From CAZLGM01 sp964623625 (GTDB lineage Bacteria > Desulfobacterota > Desulfobulbia > Desulfobulbales > Desulfocapsaceae), in NCBI GenBank assembly GCA_964623625.1, contig CAZUUJ010000012.1, forward strand, positions 3,158 to 67,157: a stretch of 64,000 nt of DNA, read 5' to 3'. A program made the position numbers and the translations under genes. Below are positions 63,145 to 64,000 of this stretch, piece by piece. The stretch's first letter is position 1; every line of letters starts with the position of its first letter. The notes beneath the pieces are model-generated. The model was not told the origin of the DNA, ran no database searches, and worked only from the letters and a program-made list of their open reading frames with translations.

Positions 63145-63180
63145 GAAAAACCCGGCACTGTCGTGCTGACAATACCGGGT
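63145..63180 (-). terminator. Intrinsic terminator after rpiB
   Basis: On the minus strand ACCCGG-TGTC, a short loop, GACA-CCGGGT followed by TTTTT. It lies 84 bp after the rpiB stop and ahead of the repeat and glyA, so glyA probably has its own promoter. Confidence 0.8.
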
Positions 63181-63263
63181 CAAGAGCAACTGGTTTGTAG
63201 TTATCGTATTGCGGACAAAGAACGAAATAGTCCGGTTTCAAGTCCGATAAATCAACATCGATT

Positions 63264-63689
63264 TCAACTGAATAGTTGAATCCGTCTCAAATGTCGATCA
63301 CCGCCAAATTCAACCGTCATCCATGTTCGAACGATTTCTTTAGCCACCCCGATACCAATGACCCGTTCACCCAGGCACAATACATTAGCATCATTATGTT
63401 CACGGCTCATGGCCGCTGTAAACTGATCGTGACAGAGAGCGGCCCGAATTGTTCTGTGTCTGTTGGCAACCATTGACATCCCGATTCCCGTTCCACAAAT
63501 AAGAATCCCTCTTTCAGCCTCACCACCGATTACCTTCCGGCAGACCAACTCGGCAAAATCGGGATAATCCACCGATTCTGAGGAATAGCAACCAACATCA
63601 TCAACCTGGTGGCCAAGCTCTCCAAGCAGTTCTTTGATGACCTCTTTCATCAGAAAACCGCCATGATCCGAGCCTATCGCTACTTTCAC
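63264..63689 (-). CDS. rpiB: Ribose 5-phosphate isomerase B
   Basis: Interconverts ribose 5-phosphate and ribulose 5-phosphate. The 141-residue RpiB/LacAB-family protein has KVAIGSDHGGFLMKEVIKEL (Asp8, His9), VDYPDFAELVC, GILICGTGIGMSMVANRHRT (catalytic Cys65 and anion hole), ALCHDQFTAAMSREHNDANV and LCLGERVIG. Normal length; ATG at 63689 with AGGAGGCG upstream. It lies 27 bp after fabF and is followed by a terminator. Confidence 0.94.
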   Translation of the reverse strand: MKVAIGSDHGGFLMKEVIKELLGELGHQVDDVGCYSSESVDYPDFAELVCRKVIGGEAERGILICGTGIGMSMVANRHRTIRAALCHDQFTAAMSREHNDANVLCLGERVIGIGVAKEIVRTWMTVEFGGDRHLRRIQLFS

Positions 63690-63716
63690 AACAACGCCTC
63701 CTTGTCAGCAAACCCC

Positions 63717-64000
63717 TTATTCCGTAAAGCGTTTAAAACAAACAACGCCATTGGTGCCACCAAATCCGAATGAATTGGACAGGGCAGCTCGAATCTTCAT
63801 TTTTTTTGCCTGGTTTGGTACATAATCGAGATCGCATTCAGGGCTTGGCTCCTGAAGATTAATCGTTGGCGGGGCAATCTGATCCCTTATTGAAAGTGAG
63901 GTGATAACTGCTTCAACCCCTCCAGCACCACCAAGCATATGGCCGATCATCGATTTTGTTGAGCTGATTGCCAGCTTATATGCATGATCCCCAAATACGG
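63717..64000 (-). CDS. fabF: 3-oxoacyl-[acyl-carrier-protein] synthase II, C-terminal part
   Basis: The frame is open to the window's right edge; only the last 94 codons are present. They read VFGDHAYKLAISSTKSMIGH, with the conserved K (STKSM) and the catalytic His of S-x-x-G-H, then LGGAGGVEAVITSLSIRDQI and the C-terminal ALSNSFGFGGTNGVVCFKRF. This is diagnostic for condensing enzymes of the FabF/FabB group, and the rpiB-glyA-nrdR neighbourhood supports FabF. It elongates fatty acids by Claisen condensation with malonyl-ACP. Confidence 0.93.
   Translation of the reverse strand, partial: VFGDHAYKLAISSTKSMIGHMLGGAGGVEAVITSLSIRDQIAPPTINLQEPSPECDLDYVPNQAKKMKIRAALSNSFGFGGTNGVVCFKRFTE

Noticed and set aside
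1..64000. CRISPR arrays, tRNA or rRNA genes, prophage
   Set aside because: I looked for evenly spaced repeats, tRNA-like cloverleafs and phage structural genes by eye and saw none; a tRNAscan or CRISPR finder run would be needed to exclude them formally.

Overview
The window looks like chromosome from a Desulfobacterota (deltaproteobacterial, probably Desulfobulbia-like) bacterium. This is an inference from gene order (fabF-rpiB-glyA-nrdR-ribD on one strand; leuA, ilvN, psd and pssA clustered), from family content (PxxKW cysteine-rich protein, MglA/roadblock pair, long-form LeuA) and from moderate GC. No rRNA, tRNA or CRISPR array was seen.

Bases 1-38.2 kb are a surface-polysaccharide locus. 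A short rightward block (GDP-mannose 3,5-epimerase-like protein, a frameshifted glycosyltransferase, a PF14907-type nucleotidyltransferase) converges on a long leftward block from 38.2 kb down to 4.2 kb. The leftward block encodes nucleotide-sugar enzymes (Gmd, a second Gmd-like enzyme, UDP-xylose synthase, GalE), about eight glycosyltransferases, a Wzx-like flippase, a Wzy/ligase-like membrane protein, an acyltransferase, an SGNH-fold protein, an AsnB, a radical SAM/SPASM protein, several methyltransferases (two FkbM type) and three separate NodU/CmcH-type carbamoyltransferases. One carbamoyltransferase sits in a compact unit with a 49-residue membrane protein (35393-35542) and an SxtJ-like membrane protein, resembling the sxtI/J/K arrangement of saxitoxin clusters. 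Mobile DNA has reworked the locus: a complete IS1380-family element with 5-bp target duplication, a 244-bp non-autonomous element with the same termini and its own 5-bp duplication, an unrelated 143-bp inverted-repeat element, and a decayed hepT toxin gene.

Bases 38.3-64 kb are mostly housekeeping: leuA with a probable attenuator (promoter, 28-residue Leu/Val-rich leader, terminator), a lone ilvN, psd, pssA, asd, rsmD, coaD, a Rieske/cytochrome b pair, tatD, yggS, ugd, pilC, an IHF/HU gene, an orphan ParB-like gene, ribD, nrdR, glyA, rpiB and the 3' part of fabF. Ugd (54.5 kb) would make the UDP-glucuronate that the UDP-xylose synthase of the polysaccharide locus consumes. The least explained unit here is leftward: roadblock protein, MglA-type GTPase, then a 978-residue highly acidic protein with three related helical modules.

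Intergenic DNA is rich in dispersed structured repeats. They include two multi-hairpin elements that may be HEARO/omega-RNA-like relics (44.4 and 61.4 kb), two 215-bp inverted-repeat elements of identical length (52.3 and 62.9 kb), a third family (54.2 and 60.8 kb), and a solo arm of the IS1380-type element (45.9 kb). Many genes use TTG or GTG starts. Where an internal ATG with a better Shine-Dalgarno site exists, the shorter gene is given.
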